The position numbers and the translations under genes are program-made. A stretch of 64,000 nt of DNA, from NCBI GenBank assembly GCA_023548195.1, contig JAJHZJ010000061.1:1404771-1468770 (forward strand), written 5' to 3'. Of this stretch, positions 10,327-21,250 are shown one piece after another. Every line of letters begins with the position of its first letter. Position 1 is the stretch's first letter. Under the pieces are notes generated by a model, which had not been told where the DNA came from, made no database searches, and saw only the letters and a program-made list of their open reading frames with translations. Origin of the DNA: Bettongia penicillata ogilbyi (taxonomy: Eukaryota > Chordata > Mammalia > Diprotodontia > Potoroidae).

Positions 10327-11427
10327 TCATTCTTGTGTTTGAAAGTCAAATTTTCTTTTCAGCTCTGGTCTTTTTATCAAGAATGCTTGAAAGTCCTCTA
10401 TTTCATTGAAAGACCATATTTTCCCCTGAACTATTATACTCAGTTTAGCTGGGTAGGTGATTCTTGGTTTGAGTCCTAGTTCCTTTGACTTCTGGAATAT
10501 CTTATTCCATGCCCTTCGATCCCTTAATGTAGAAGCTGCTAGATCTTGAGTTATCCTGATTTTATTTCCACAATACTGCAATTGTTTCTTTCTAGCTGCT
10601 TGCAAGATTTTCTCCTTGACCTGAGAGTTCTGGAATTTGGCCACAATGTTCCTAGGAGTTTCTCTTTTTGGATCTCTTTCAGGTGGTGATCGATGGATTC
10701 TTTCAATACTTATTTTGCCCTCTGGTTGTAGACTGTCAGGGCAGTTTTCCTCGATAATTTCATGGAAGATGATGTCTAGGCTCTTTTTTTGATCATGACT
10801 TTCAGGTAGTCCCATAATTTTTAAATTGTCTCTCCTGGATCTATTTTCCAGGTCAGTTGTTTTTCCCATGAGATATTGCACATTCTCTTCCATTTTTTCA
10901 TTCTTTTGGTTTTGTTTTGTGATTTCTTGGTTTCTCGTAAAGTCATTAGCCTCCATCTGTTCCATTCTAATTTTGAGAGAACTATTTTCTTCAGTAAGCT
11001 TTTGTACCTCTTTTTCCATTTGGCTAATTCTGCTTTTGAAAGCATTCTTCTCCTCATTGGCTTTTTGAACCTCTTTTGCCAATTGAGTGAGCCTATTTTT
11101 CAAGGTGTTATTTTCCTCAGCATTTTTTTGGGTCTCCTTTACCAAGGTATTGAACCGTTTTTCATACTTTCCTTGCATCTCTCTCATTTCTCTTCCCAGT
11201 TTTTCCTCCACCTGTCTAACTTGCTTTTCAAAATCCTTTTTGAGCTCTTCCAAGGCCTGAGCCCACCCGACATCCCCCTGGGATGTCTGGGGTACCGAGG
11301 CCCCACCCTCCACATCTTTCCCTGATGGCAAGAATATGTCCTCGTCATCAGATCCGAAAGTCAGGATCATTTGCATCTGTTCAAAAAAACTCTCTATAGT
11401 CTTATTTTTCTTCCCTTTTCTAGGCAT
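10327..11427 (-). CDS. HAL1/LINE-1 ORF1 RNA-binding protein, intact (366 aa)
   Basis: L1-family ORF1 protein, a trimeric RNA-binding and chaperone protein that coats LINE RNA. The frame is complete. Visible parts are a basic N-terminus (MPRKGKKNK), an acidic stretch around residues 26-40, a long heptad-patterned coiled coil at about 57-195, an RRM-like domain at about 197-290 starting with R-R-D-N-L-K-I-M-G-L-P-E, and a C-terminal domain at about 291-350 containing the Y-P-A-K-L-S motif. The length is slightly above the roughly 340 residues usual for mammalian L1 ORF1p. No ORF2 follows, so mobilisation would need ORF2p in trans. The long frames on the opposite strand at 10826-11325 are shadows. 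Confidence 0.92.
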   Translation of the reverse strand: MPRKGKKNKTIESFFEQMQMILTFGSDDEDIFLPSGKDVEGGASVPQTSQGDVGWAQALEELKKDFEKQVRQVEEKLGREMREMQGKYEKRFNTLVKETQKNAEENNTLKNRLTQLAKEVQKANEEKNAFKSRISQMEKEVQKLTEENSSLKIRMEQMEANDFTRNQEITKQNQKNEKMEENVQYLMGKTTDLENRSRRDNLKIMGLPESHDQKKSLDIIFHEIIEENCPDSLQPEGKISIERIHRSPPERDPKRETPRNIVAKFQNSQVKEKILQAARKKQLQYCGNKIRITQDLAASTLRDRRAWNKIFQKSKELGLKPRITYPAKLSIIVQGKIWSFNEIEDFQAFLIKRPELKRKFDFQTQE

Positions 11428-11572
11428 TTTCCCAGCCAGTTACTTGACTTCTGAGATTCCTGTCCACCCCCTCCTAGATCTTCCCAGCTAGTGCTTGGGA
11501 TCTGAGATTCAAATGGGCTTTCCGCGGCAGGCGCAGCTGCTATTCAATGTGAGCTTTAGTTCTGGTGCTGGC

Positions 11573-11712
11573 GTGGGGGCAGGGCCGCCTCCCAGGCTCA
11601 GTTCCCTCAGGGGCTTTATGCAGAGACCTTCAGTAATGGAGCGGGTGGGGCAGGGCCATCTCCCAGGCTCAGCTCCTTCAGGTGGTTTATGCAGAGACTT
11701 TCAGTGATGAAG
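11573..11712 (-). repeat. Two tandem ~70-bp units in HAL1 5' UTR
   Basis: Each unit reads, on the minus strand, GTCTCTGCATAAA, then a C-C-T-G-A-(A/G)-G-G block, then a C-rich G-C-C-C-T-G-C-C-C-C block. The units at about 11645-11712 and 11573-11644 are similar along their whole length. The second HAL1 copy has the same pair at 34559-34680, with a deletion of about 20 bp in its first unit. Confidence 0.8.
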
Positions 11713-12092
11713 ATCCTGCCTGCTGCTGGGGGAGTCCCGGGCCGCAGCTGCGCCACTGCTGCCTCCGCCACCACCCCCGCCTCTGCCTCCGCCGCTTCCT
11801 GCCCCTGCCTCTGCCTCCACTGCTTCTTCCCAAGGGGGCCCGAGCCACGGAGACACCCCGCCCCCCTCTCAGTCAGCCCAGGAGTGTCTCTCACTGTCCT
11901 GTAGAGTCTGTGGGCAGAGGGACCTTCCAGGCCACCGGAGGTTCCGTCCCTGAAGCCTGCTCGGATCAACTTCTCTGGGGCCACGGCCAGGGCAGCGCTG
12001 GGGTGGGGTCTGCTTTCTGGGGCACAACAGACCCTGGGGACGGCTCTCCAGGGCTCTCTGGATCGGAAATCTCTTCCTCTATGTTTCTGCAC
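11616..12092 (-). other. Sense open frame in HAL1 5' UTR (158 codons)
   Basis: A long frame in element sense lies upstream of ORF1 and ends about 190 bp before the ORF1 start. The collinear frame is also open in the second HAL1 copy (34068-34571). The middle parts match (G-F-R-D-G-T, R-Q-R-Q-G-Q-E) and both end V-S-A-stop. The composition is Ala/Gly/Pro/Arg-rich, driven by GC content, so coding status is uncertain. No domain is recognised. Confidence 0.35.
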
Positions 12093-12208
12093 CCCCTGCA
12101 GTGATGCAGAACTTCTGGGGAGCTCTTCTTACATTAAATCTATGGGCTGTGGGTTCGGAGCTCGTATACATGCGTCTTTCTACTCCACCATCTTGACTCC
12201 GCCCCCGG

Positions 12209-12815
12209 GAATAAATTTTTAAAAGGCAGGAATAATTAAGAGAATTTAGCAGTAACAGATCTTGAACTATATTGCAAAGCTGTAATCATCAAAACAATTT
12301 GGTACTGTGGAAAAAATAAAAAAGGTTGATGAGTAGAATAGACTATGTAATTTATATACATAAGTAAATGAGCTAAATGACCTAGTGTTTAATAAACCCA
12401 AAGATCCTTGCTACTGGGACAAGAACTCACTGTCTGACAAAATCTGTTGGGAAAACTGGAAAGCAATAAAGCAGAGATGTGGTACAGACGAACATCTCAC
12501 ACAGAATACCTAGATAAGCTCAAAACAGGTTCATGTTTTAGCTGGAAAGGGTGATAAAAGCAAATTATTAGAGATGAAAGAAATTACCTGTCAAATCTAC
12601 AGATAGGGGAAAAGTTCATAACCAAACAAGAAATGAAAAAGATCACAGGAAATAAAAATGATAATTTTAATTACATAAAATTTAAAAATTTTACATAAAC
12701 CAAACTAATGCAGCTCAAATTAAGGGGAAAAAAGCAGGGAAGTGTGTGAAAATCTTTTCAGCAAATGTCTTTAATAAAAGTATCGTTTCTAAAATGTATG
12801 TGTAACTGAGATAGC
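12209..12815 (+). mobile_element. L1 ORF2 C-terminal fragment, right half split by HAL1
   Basis: Continues the ORF2 fragment of 9236-9292: C-terminal blocks after the RT, degenerate. It ends without a 3' UTR near 12815. Confidence 0.75.
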
Positions 12816-13560
12816 AGAAACTTGGATGGCTGCATGCTTGCTTTGCAAATGTATGCTAGAAGGTAGGGTAGATGTGGGCCAAAGACCAAAGAATGCCCAC
12901 CACAGGCCACACCTGCCTTATCAGTTTGAGGGGATTCAGTAACATGCTTTTTTGTTGCACAGGAAATAAAATCCCTGTGGTGCTATCCAAAAAAACTTTA
13001 CTTGTGTGCGCCTAGCCCCCAGCTTAAGAAAAATTCTTAAGCGGCCATTCCCCTCCTGAAGAGTCACATTTCATTTCAGGGATAGGGTATAATTAAATCC
13101 CTTTGCCATGCCATTGTCTGACTTTGTTCCATTTTTTTTCATAAACACAGAACCGGTGGCCTGACAATATGGTGCAAGCTCAAGGGGGTCGAGAATTGTG
13201 AAAGGTTAGTGATCTTTTTGCAATTAAAAGTGAATGAGCAGGAAGACTCGTTATTCCAGCCTATGTCAGTACAATATGGTGTTGTAGTTAAGTTTGTTTT
13301 ATTGCTTGCAAAAATAATAATCACACAAGTCCTGGATGTACAACCCCACAGCCATCAGAGGTATCTCTTCACCTAAGGGCAAAAGGGCATGTGCACATAC
13401 CCAGCTGTTGGTCCAGTTAAAGGCCAGGCTAGAATGTTAGATCAGATGCATATAAGAGTTGGGCTTTTCTGTTCCCCTAACCCCACAAAAAACAAATGCA
13501 CACTAGATAGTAGGTGAGAGATTAGATTCTAAATATCAAGGACAAACAAGCAGCGAAGGA
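12816..13560. other. Unassigned block between L1 and the endogenous retrovirus (possible LTR)
   Basis: The position fits a 3' LTR of the minus-strand retrovirus. There is an AATAAA on the minus strand near 13293 and another on the plus strand near 12966. I could not match this block to the candidate right-hand LTR at 18.63-19.09 kb, so its LTR status is unproven. Confidence 0.3.
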
Positions 13561-13599
13561 CCACTGATACTGTGGTATCTGTTGGGGGTCATCTCTCAG

Positions 13600-14480
13600 C
13601 TTACCTGGTTCCAACAACTGATCAAAGGTTGCTTCCTCTGCTCGGCTGAGATCAATCATGGCAGGCTTGACATGGAAGTGAAGTTTCCAGATTGTCCATT
13701 CAGCAGCCTTGATGACAACATGACTGGTCAGTAGGACCTGGAAAAGTCCACTTCAGAAGGGCTGGAGACTAGATGTCTTTCTGAAGCTGTGGATCCATCC
13801 TGTCTTAAATGGATATACCATGTCTTCCAAAGGCAGTGTTAGCATCAAGGCAACCTCCTTCTAGACTTATAAAAGCATAGTAGACAGAGAGATCATATAT
13901 CTTACCAAGCTTTCATTCCCTGTGGCCAAGCTCAGGCTCTGAGGTCCAGTCCCTGAGTAGCAGTTACCAAACAAAATTTCAAAAGGTGACAATCTACAAT
14001 CCTGCCTACTGCAATTTCTTAGTTGGAACAAGATAAGGGGGAGTGCCTGAGGCCATTTTAACTTCTTTAGCCACTTAGTTCTCCTGATGGTTGAGGGTGG
14101 TAAGGTGTGTGCAAACTCAGAGTTATCCTAAAACATTTGGAGAGTTGCTTAGTTATTTCTGAGGTCAAATGTGGCCATTGGTACATGGCAGACCAAGTCT
14201 TGGTATTATGCCCTTGGCCAAAGACCTTGTTAATATTTGCCATGGTATTTGTCACCAGAATGACCTCCACTTGGTGGCTTAGTTGATCTCTGCTCTGCAC
14301 ACCAAAACAAGCTCATAGACTTTGGCAATTCAATAAAGTCAGTCTTCAGGTGTTCAAATGGCAGGGTTGACCACTTTTCCCTCACCTTTGTCAGTTTTCT
14401 TCTGTGAGAAGTTGAACTGTTGACAAAAGAGGCAGCTAAAGACCATATGATGGGACCCTGTATAAACACCAGAAGCAAAC
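13600..14480 (-). pseudogene. Retroviral integrase remnant
   Basis: The frame 14067-14300 ends in H-P-Q-P-S-G-E, the type of motif that precedes the catalytic Glu region of gammaretroviral integrase. The frame at 14230-14478 covers the preceding linker. Downstream, to about 13650, the sequence resembles the C-terminal domain (V-K-P-A before the end). Frameshifts separate the parts. Confidence 0.7.
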
Positions 14481-14699
14481 CATGACCAGAGAACTTTCAG
14501 TTACAAGGACCTTGGTTCCCATATATGCCAAGACATGAAGTTCTTGGCATAGAGGCAGACAATCATTTAGGTGTAACAGGCACCCACCTGACACAGAATG
14601 ACTTCATGTCTAGTCACCTAGATGTCAATTTCAGCACCTGTGACTAAGGAAGAATATAGTCAGTGGATGGGCTCGCAGAGAGCATAAGCTCCCTGTTTG

Positions 14700-15503
14700 G
14701 TGGCTCTCAAGGACCCCACTGGGCAGCCCATTTTGCTATGTCATCTGCAAACTGGTTGCCATTTTACAAAAATGACTGCCTTTCATATGGGCCAGGCAAT
14801 GCATCATGGAGATGGCCCCAAGGAGCAAAATAGCTTGAAGAAGTAAGGCATAAGCTGTTGGTTTACCATTTGTGATGATGATGCCACAATACTTCCACAA
14901 GGTGCCAGTAGCATAACAGCGACTCCAAAAGCCACATTTGGAAACTGTGTAAGTGTTCACTCCAAGTCCCTCGGCCAGCTGGCATACCCTGGTCAGTACT
15001 ATCAACCTGGCTTCCTGTACCCCAAGTCCATCAGGCAGTGCAACCCACCTAACAGCCTAGGGGACACAACCATTCCGCCAGTCCCTCATACCCATTTTCA
15101 TAAAAGGAGGAGACATCTATGAACAGTGTGAGATTGGGGTCCTCCAAGGGAACATCTGTGAGATTAGGTTATAGGCTCTCCATGGCCTCAGTTACCTCAA
15201 TTGACCAACACCTGATCATCTTGCAGGAATTCAAGGAGAGTGGTTGGATTAAAGATTTTAATAGTGCTGAATAGGGAGATTAGGGTCAGACCAAAGACTT
15301 ACCTCATAAACATCTACCTGCTGGTGGAATAAGGCTTGGGTCTTAGATTGGAATAAAATGGCAGCAACACTAGGAAGTCTAGGTCTGTAGATACTCAATG
15401 AGTGGCCAAGGACAAAGGTTGGGATTTTTTTACAAACAGCCATGAGGGTCCAAAGGGACCTCACTTCATGCCGCTGGCTCAAGTTGGCAAGAATAGTGAC
15501 CAA
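14700..15503 (-). pseudogene. Retroviral RNase H/connection remnant
   Basis: The 14736-15005 frame aligns in order with gammaretroviral RNase H, including an N-T-Y-T-V-S-K stretch where a catalytic Asp is expected after Y-T; here the codon is GTT (Val). The frame at 15258-15503 covers earlier connection or RNase H sequence. The enzyme is clearly inactivated. Confidence 0.65.
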
Positions 15504-15689
15504 TAGGCCTATGATGTGGGGGGCTTAAATTTTGGGTGAGGAATTCCAACAACTCTTCTCCCTTTATGTATAAAAATGAAGAAAAGGCTTGTCATAATTG
15601 GGCAGTCCTAGGCTTGATGGGATGGCCATCACTTGTTTCATTCACCTAATGCTTCCTTCATGGCTTCTGAAGGTGTGATGAATTCAGGG

Positions 15690-16820
15690 CCTCTTTTAGT
15701 CATAAACAACTAGTTTCTTGGTGAGTTCTCCTAGTGCTGAAATGCAAGTGCAGCAGTATCCCAAAGCCCCCAAAGGGGCACATACCTGGAGTTTTGTTTT
15801 GGGTATTAGCATTTGAAGGATACCCAGGATTCTATCATTTGTCAAGGCCCTAGTGTTGGGGTCTACCTCATATCCCAGGTACCACACTGTGGGAGGGGTA
15901 AACTAACTTTGAAGGAAAGATCTGGTGGCCTTTTCAGTAAAGACAGCATAAGAGAAAAACAGTATCTTCCTCACAGACTTCCTGGGAAAGAAGGGTAAGC
16001 AGTAACTCATCAACATATTAAAATAAGGGGTACCTCTGGGGCAGATACAGATCTTGTAGGTTATTTGACAGCACCTATGTGAAGAGAGTGGGAGATTCAC
16101 AGTAACTCTGGAAGGAGCCTGATCCAGATGTGTTGGTGTCCCTTTCAAGTAAAGGCAAAGAGGTACTGTGAGTCCAGGTCTACTAGACACACTAACACAC
16201 CAAAAAGGCAGCATACAAATCAATAACAGAATATACTTTCATGTTGTAAGGAAAGTTGGTGATAATAGAAACAGGATTTGGGACCACTGAGGCTCCCAGT
16301 ATGATAAACTTATTGATAGCTCACATATCCTGGACAAATCAGGATACAGATAAGCCTTCATTTTCCACCTTATTTTTCCTCACCGGCAGTACAGGGGTGA
16401 CTGGCGTAGTACTTTCACCCCCAGATGGATGTAAGCATCGATGAGTTTCTGAACAGGCTCAGTAGCCTCTAAATTAATAGTACATTGTTGCACACGATGG
16501 GGAGGTTCATCCTTAGTGTGCATTTGCACAGATTCCGATGATATTATGAACCCCACATTCCTGCAGTTTCATCCCCACAAAGAGTCAAGTAAGCTTCATA
16601 ACATGGCAGACAAATCAGACACTAGGAGTCCCATAAAACTTTTAAAGTTTCTTTAAAATTGCCCAATGAGCCAAATCACTTCCTTTGTATTCTAACCTAA
16701 CCCTTCCCAGATCACAGTGAATAATGGCCTCAAGTTTATGTAACGTGTCTCTTCCACACAGTGACATAGGGGAATTAGGCATCAACAAAAAGGTTTGTCA
16801 AAGGTTTATAAGTACTTCAA
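15690..16820 (-). pseudogene. Retroviral protease/reverse transcriptase remnant
   Basis: On the minus strand at 16017-16006 the RT active-site motif reads Y-V-D-E, the second Asp having become Glu, followed by L-L-L. The frame just upstream has a stop. Sequence before it (16.05-16.8 kb) fits the fingers region and protease, with several frame changes. Confidence 0.65.
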
Positions 16821-17144
16821 GCAGAGCGGTTAAGGCACCTTTCCAATATTTAACATCAGGAAGCCCTCAGGGGACACTTAAGCATTGAGAAATCACCTTT
16901 GTGTCCACAAACAAACACAAACAAAGGGTGTGCCATTAACACAATCTCAAGTAAAAGCTCCTTAACTGTCCTGGGGTCCTCTTCCCAGGAAACACCCCTA
17001 GATTCCAACCACCTACCTCCTCCTCTCACTGTGAACATTCCTCCCTACTCTCCAAAACGCAGTACAGACTATTTGGTGTCCGTGAGAATTGTGGTTGCAG
17101 GCACCAACACAACTGCGGATGGGGTCTATGTGGTAGCTGGCTCT

Positions 17145-18480
17145 TCATAGGGTGCCCTTTGGATAGCTTGGAGGATGTGACCTTCTGCTGGAGGCCTTGT
17201 CCTGCTCGTTTCCTGCAATCTGTCTTAAATTGTCTCTCCTTTTTGTAGTAAAAGCACGTTGGCCCCTCCCCTGTGTTCTCAATCTCCCTTTCTGATCCTC
17301 TGGTGGTCCTCCTTTGTCGTCCTGCATCATCCCCTTCATAGCGACCACCAAAATCTTCGCTTTCTTGAACTTACTCTAAGTTCCTTCTCCTTCTGCCCAT
17401 CAAACACAACACAGTTCAACTGAGTTCACTAGTGGTGTACCGCTCCAGCTGAGGCAGAATTTATGACAGTAATCACAAATGTCTGCTGCTGAGTGATTAA
17501 CCTTAGTAAAACAATTTGGACCATGCTCATTCTGTATTTGAGCACTTCTGGGCAGCAGCACACAAACAAATATAGAAAGCCCTGGGATATTCATCTAAAT
17601 TTCATCAGTTATTGTGCAGCTTGCTCCAGAGGGTCCCTCTCCCAGTCCCTCTCATTGTAGCTCCAATCAGGAACCACTCTGGGCCATGCGGTCCTGTTGT
17701 GTTCATCCTCTAACTTTACAGCATGGAACAAGACTTTTCCCTTCTCATCCCTTTTTAGAAGGGCATCTGATATCTTGGTGTCCTCCCAAATGGGTTTATG
17801 GCTCCTTATATTGGCACTAATTTTCTTAATGATGGTGATTGTGTCCATCCAAAAGGGAGGAGTGAACTGTTGTCTTAATAACAGTGTCTCCTGGTGAAAA
17901 GGAGAAATGCACTTTCCTCTGCTTATTCCCTGTAAAAGTGGTTCTTAATGGTGCCATGGTCATTGATTCAGAGAAGTACAGATTATATGGTTGTGGTTTC
18001 ATGGTGAGAACTGACACCTTTAATAGACATGGTAATAAGGGGCAGTCCAGTGTGAAAGTTCTGCCTAGCAGTGTCCATTTACCCAGGCTCTGGGTCTTCA
18101 AGTCTGATTGGCAGCATACACACCTGACTGTGATCAAAGGTCCCATATTTATCTGGCCAGATTTGCTTCCCACAATTATCTAAGTACAAAGTGCAGTTCA
18201 AATGGAGTGTTAGCAATAACGTTTGGACGTTTCTAGCTGAAATAGCAGTTTTGCCTTACCCCAAGCTTTTAACACCTTGCTTAAAGAGGGAGCCAGTAGG
18301 TAATTCACTCTGTCCCAATCCTATAATGATACCTGTATTCCTTGGTCCATTCTGTCCCCTGAAGACCTAAGACTAGTTATTCACCACTACTTTTCCTTCT
18401 CACAGCCACTCCCATATCTTCGTGCACAAATTTGGGGCTTGAGCTCTATTTCTTCTTATTCTTTCTGAGTCTGGAGAGTT
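17145..18480 (-). pseudogene. Retroviral gag remnant
   Basis: Minus-strand frames at 17145-17351 and 17609-18173 have the Arg/Lys/Gln/Glu-rich makeup of gag nucleocapsid and capsid. In one frame near 17.23 kb a zinc-knuckle-like Cys-x13-Cys spacing remains, but the second Cys and the His are replaced. It precedes pol in the correct order. Confidence 0.55.
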
Positions 18481-18629
18481 TAATCCTGTGACTACTTCAC
18501 AGCTGACTCACTTCTGAGAGAGAACAGGTCTCTTTCAGACAAAGGTCCAAGCGTTAGTGGTAGAGTTGGAGTAGGTTCACCTAGTGACAGTCATGCAAGC
18601 AAAGGTTCCTGCTGTGGCTGCCAAAATTA

Positions 18630-19090
18630 CTTTATAAAAAATCTTGGTTTGGGCCTAACCCTGGACAATGAGGCAGACTCAGGAAAAGAAAGGTAAAAAG
18701 TATTTTATTAGCACACCAAAGCAGTAAGTTGGAGTGCAGAGGTGCAGATTTCAAAACATACACAGCTTTTCTAGACAGGAGTAAATAACTTCTAGATGAG
18801 GGCAAGAGTATGTTGAATGGCAAATGTATCCTGCAGAAAGGGGTTTTGTACCTCTTCGGGTTTTTTTCCCCATGTTTAAGCGTGCATGTCTAAGGGTAGT
18901 TTCCAACTGCCATCTCCTGCTACAGGCTAGTTGCTCATATAGCCACAGTTTAAGCAAGGTTTCAAACATGGGGATCACTCAGACTTGCACAAGTGGACAC
19001 TTTGCACAATCAGACCTACACTTTAGAAAAAAATCAGCTCATCTGAGGATGGTATGGAGGGGGGAGAGATTGAAACAGGGCAAAAAGCAT
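18630..19090 (-). mobile_element. Candidate 5' LTR of the minus-strand retrovirus
   Basis: This block lies just outside the putative primer-binding site and has an AATAAA on the minus strand at about 18703-18710, some 75-90 bp before the internal region, a spacing typical of short U5. L1 sequence starts right after it at about 19090. No matching left LTR was found by eye. Confidence 0.35.
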
Positions 19091-19495
19091 TAAGAATGCA
19101 CCAGGCCAGAAAAAGAAAGAAAGAAAAACACAAATTACTAGTATTAAAAGTGAAAAAGAAAAATATCAGGAGCCATTGTCCAATTATGTCAAAGAAAATC
19201 AACAGCATAAATGAAATTGACTAATATTGATAAAAAAATATAAATTGTTCACATAAAGAGAACAAAAAATAGAGGATTTAAATATTCTAGTCTTTTTAAA
19301 AAAAGAAATTAAACAAGCCATAAATTAGTTCCCAAAGGGAAAAAAAATTTATGACCAGATATTTACTGGCAAATTCAATTTAACATTCAAAGAAAAATTA
19401 ATTCCAGTGTTAGATAAAATGATTTTTTAAAAATAGGAAAAGATTCCCACCAAATACATTCTATGATAGAAATATGGTCTTGATACCTGAACCAG
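19090..19495 (+). mobile_element. L1 ORF2 fragment
   Basis: Degenerate plus-strand L1 ORF2 around the end of the endonuclease and start of RT, similar in order to 2990-3310. Confidence 0.65.
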
Positions 19496-21120
19496 ATGAC
19501 TGGAATAAGAGTCTTCTGAGAGGTGGGAGGATAAAAAGTAGAAGCTATATGTACGGTTAGGTATGGGTTCTTAAATGAGACTATAGTCCAAACTCCAAAC
19601 CCACTACTTCCAAAAGAGCTGATGACTCTATAGAGTAGTAAGCTGAGAGATTTCTGTACTAGGGAGCCCTTATCATACCCTCTACAGTCAGAAGCAGAGA
19701 GATGGAGTCTTGACCACTCTTAAAAAAGTAGTTTGCAAACCCCAACTCAAGGTAGAATCTTGAACCAATCTCCACCAGCCTGTGAATCTGTTGTAGTTTC
19801 TATTAATTTGAGGAATGGATGCTGAGAATGTTTCTAATGGTTGAGGTGAACATTTCCATACATTTACTTTTCTGTGCCAATTAAATGCCTTATAACTGAT
19901 TTTACGCTATTGTAATAGCTCAATATTTAGACTCAAAATGACTTCATTTCATAAGGGGATGGGAATTTGAAATCCTCAAGGCACACTTACCAGAAAATCA
20001 TCTTCTCCATTTCCCATCTCCTACCTCACAATAAACCACGTTCTGTCATGGGATAGTGCTGACTGGCACCTGGGAGACATAATGACATCCAAGTAGCATT
20101 AACTGAAGATTATGTTCAATATGGATAATTAACCCTTTACCTTCTAGGAAGATGCTATTCTTAAAAAGTTTTAACTACATAAACTGAAAAAAAAAAAGGT
20201 AACATGCAGCTCTTTCCCAGGTAATGATTAGCATTTGCTTTTTTTTTTAATAGGGGAAGATGGAATCCAGGAATCTGGAGGACATCAGACATCAAGAAAG
20301 GACCATTTAAAAATATTGCAAGAACAAACCATCTTCCAAAACTAAATCCTTGACTCCAGATAGTGATTGACCGTGTTTTTTCACCTACGATATTCAGGCT
20401 TTACATTTAGCACTCAGTACTTTCATTGAGGGAATGTAATAGATAAAAAAGGACTGACTACCAGACTACAAAGCTTTGGCTCCTATGCCAAAAAGGTGTT
20501 TGACAGCACAGAGGTAACTTTATCAAGAGGTCATAAAATGCTTTATAGCACTGTCAGGATTTTGAGAGACATCTATGAAAAATGTGGAGAAAGAAAGTGA
20601 TTAGTGGTAGGCTTTTTTTTTTTTTAAATTTACCCACCAACCTGGCCGAAGCTACAGATATTACTTGTTTCTGTGAATTAATTTACATTGGCTTTATTTT
20701 GGAAATAAATCCGTTCATTTGGCTTTGAGTTGGATAAGCTAAAATAATAAGCCATTGGATCAGCTATTTGTGTATGGGGTTATAATATATTCCTCTTTTA
20801 TGGAATTTCTTGACTTTTTAGAACTGTTTTCTAGGCCCGACACACATCACTTACTGGCAGAGTTTCAGATTTTCCAAAGCCACTGAACACTACTAGCTTC
20901 AAATACATAGTGTTGTAGTGTTAAGCTTCTATGTGGTACTTCAGTCAAAATCTTCTTCAGCAGATGTAGTAATGAACATCTAGTGTTTCTTAGAAGTGTT
21001 TCTTTAAACTTTCACTTGTATCTTCAGTGTGATGATCCTTTTTGTGTTCAAGTAAAATATTTGTCTTTTTTACATGAGTATGTAATGTACAGAAGATTTC
21101 TGTTTGTATTTATTTACAAG
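19496..21120. other. Intergenic, no recognised feature
   Basis: AT-rich single-copy-looking DNA with short poly-A/T runs (20185-20200, 20240-20250, 20613-20625). A short acceptor-like T-tract plus TAG at 20256 precedes an 18-codon frame that stops at once; I do not call it an exon. Confidence 0.5.
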
Positions 21121-21124
21121 TTGT

Positions 21125-21250
21125 CTCCCCCTTTAGAATGTAAGCTCCGTAAGGGCAGGAATTGTTTCTGTGGTTTTGCCTTTGTATTCTTAGTGTTTAG
21201 CACAATGCCAGACACAAAGTTAATGCCTAATAAATGCTTGGTGATTGATT
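21125..21250 (+). repeat. L2 LINE 3' end
   Basis: Typical L2 terminus: a GTAAGCTCC(G/T)TAAGGGCAGG-type block, then a T-rich stretch, TTAGCACAATGCCAGACAC, and ATAAATGCTTGGTGATTGA. Confidence 0.8.

Larger units (their letters stand above)
9293..12208 (-). mobile_element. Full-length HAL1-type (half-LINE-1) retrotransposon
   Basis: A 2.9-kb minus-strand element. From its 5' end it has a GC-rich 5' UTR (12208-11428, starting GGGGGCGGAGTCAAGATGG), an intact ORF1 (11427-10327), about 1 kb of purine-rich 3' sequence, and an A-rich tail (plus-strand T-rich, 9293-9330). There is no ORF2. The element is flanked by perfect 13-bp duplications, GAATAAATTTTTA, at 9280-9292 and 12209-12221. Loss of ORF2 with ORF1 kept is the definition of HAL1, known in mammals. 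It is young: ORF1 is open and the duplications are perfect. Confidence 0.88.
13560..18620 (-). mobile_element. Decayed class I (gamma-like) endogenous retrovirus, gag-pol, no env seen
   Basis: Minus-strand remnants appear in retroviral order from right to left: gag (about 18.4-17.15 kb), protease/RT (about 16.8-15.7 kb), RNase H (about 15.5-14.7 kb) and integrase (about 14.5-13.6 kb). Every frame is broken by stops and frameshifts. Integrase runs nearly into the left flank, leaving no room for env. LTR borders were not resolved. A TGG-starting primer-site-like stretch is on the minus strand at 18604-18623. The element is inactive. Confidence 0.75.

Noticed and set aside
10826..11325. Plus-strand frames of 80 and 149 codons
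   Set aside because: Antisense shadows of the HAL1 ORF1 coiled coil.
20256..20310. Possible short exon after a T-tract and TAG
   Set aside because: The frame stops after 18 codons and there is no homologue or partner exon.
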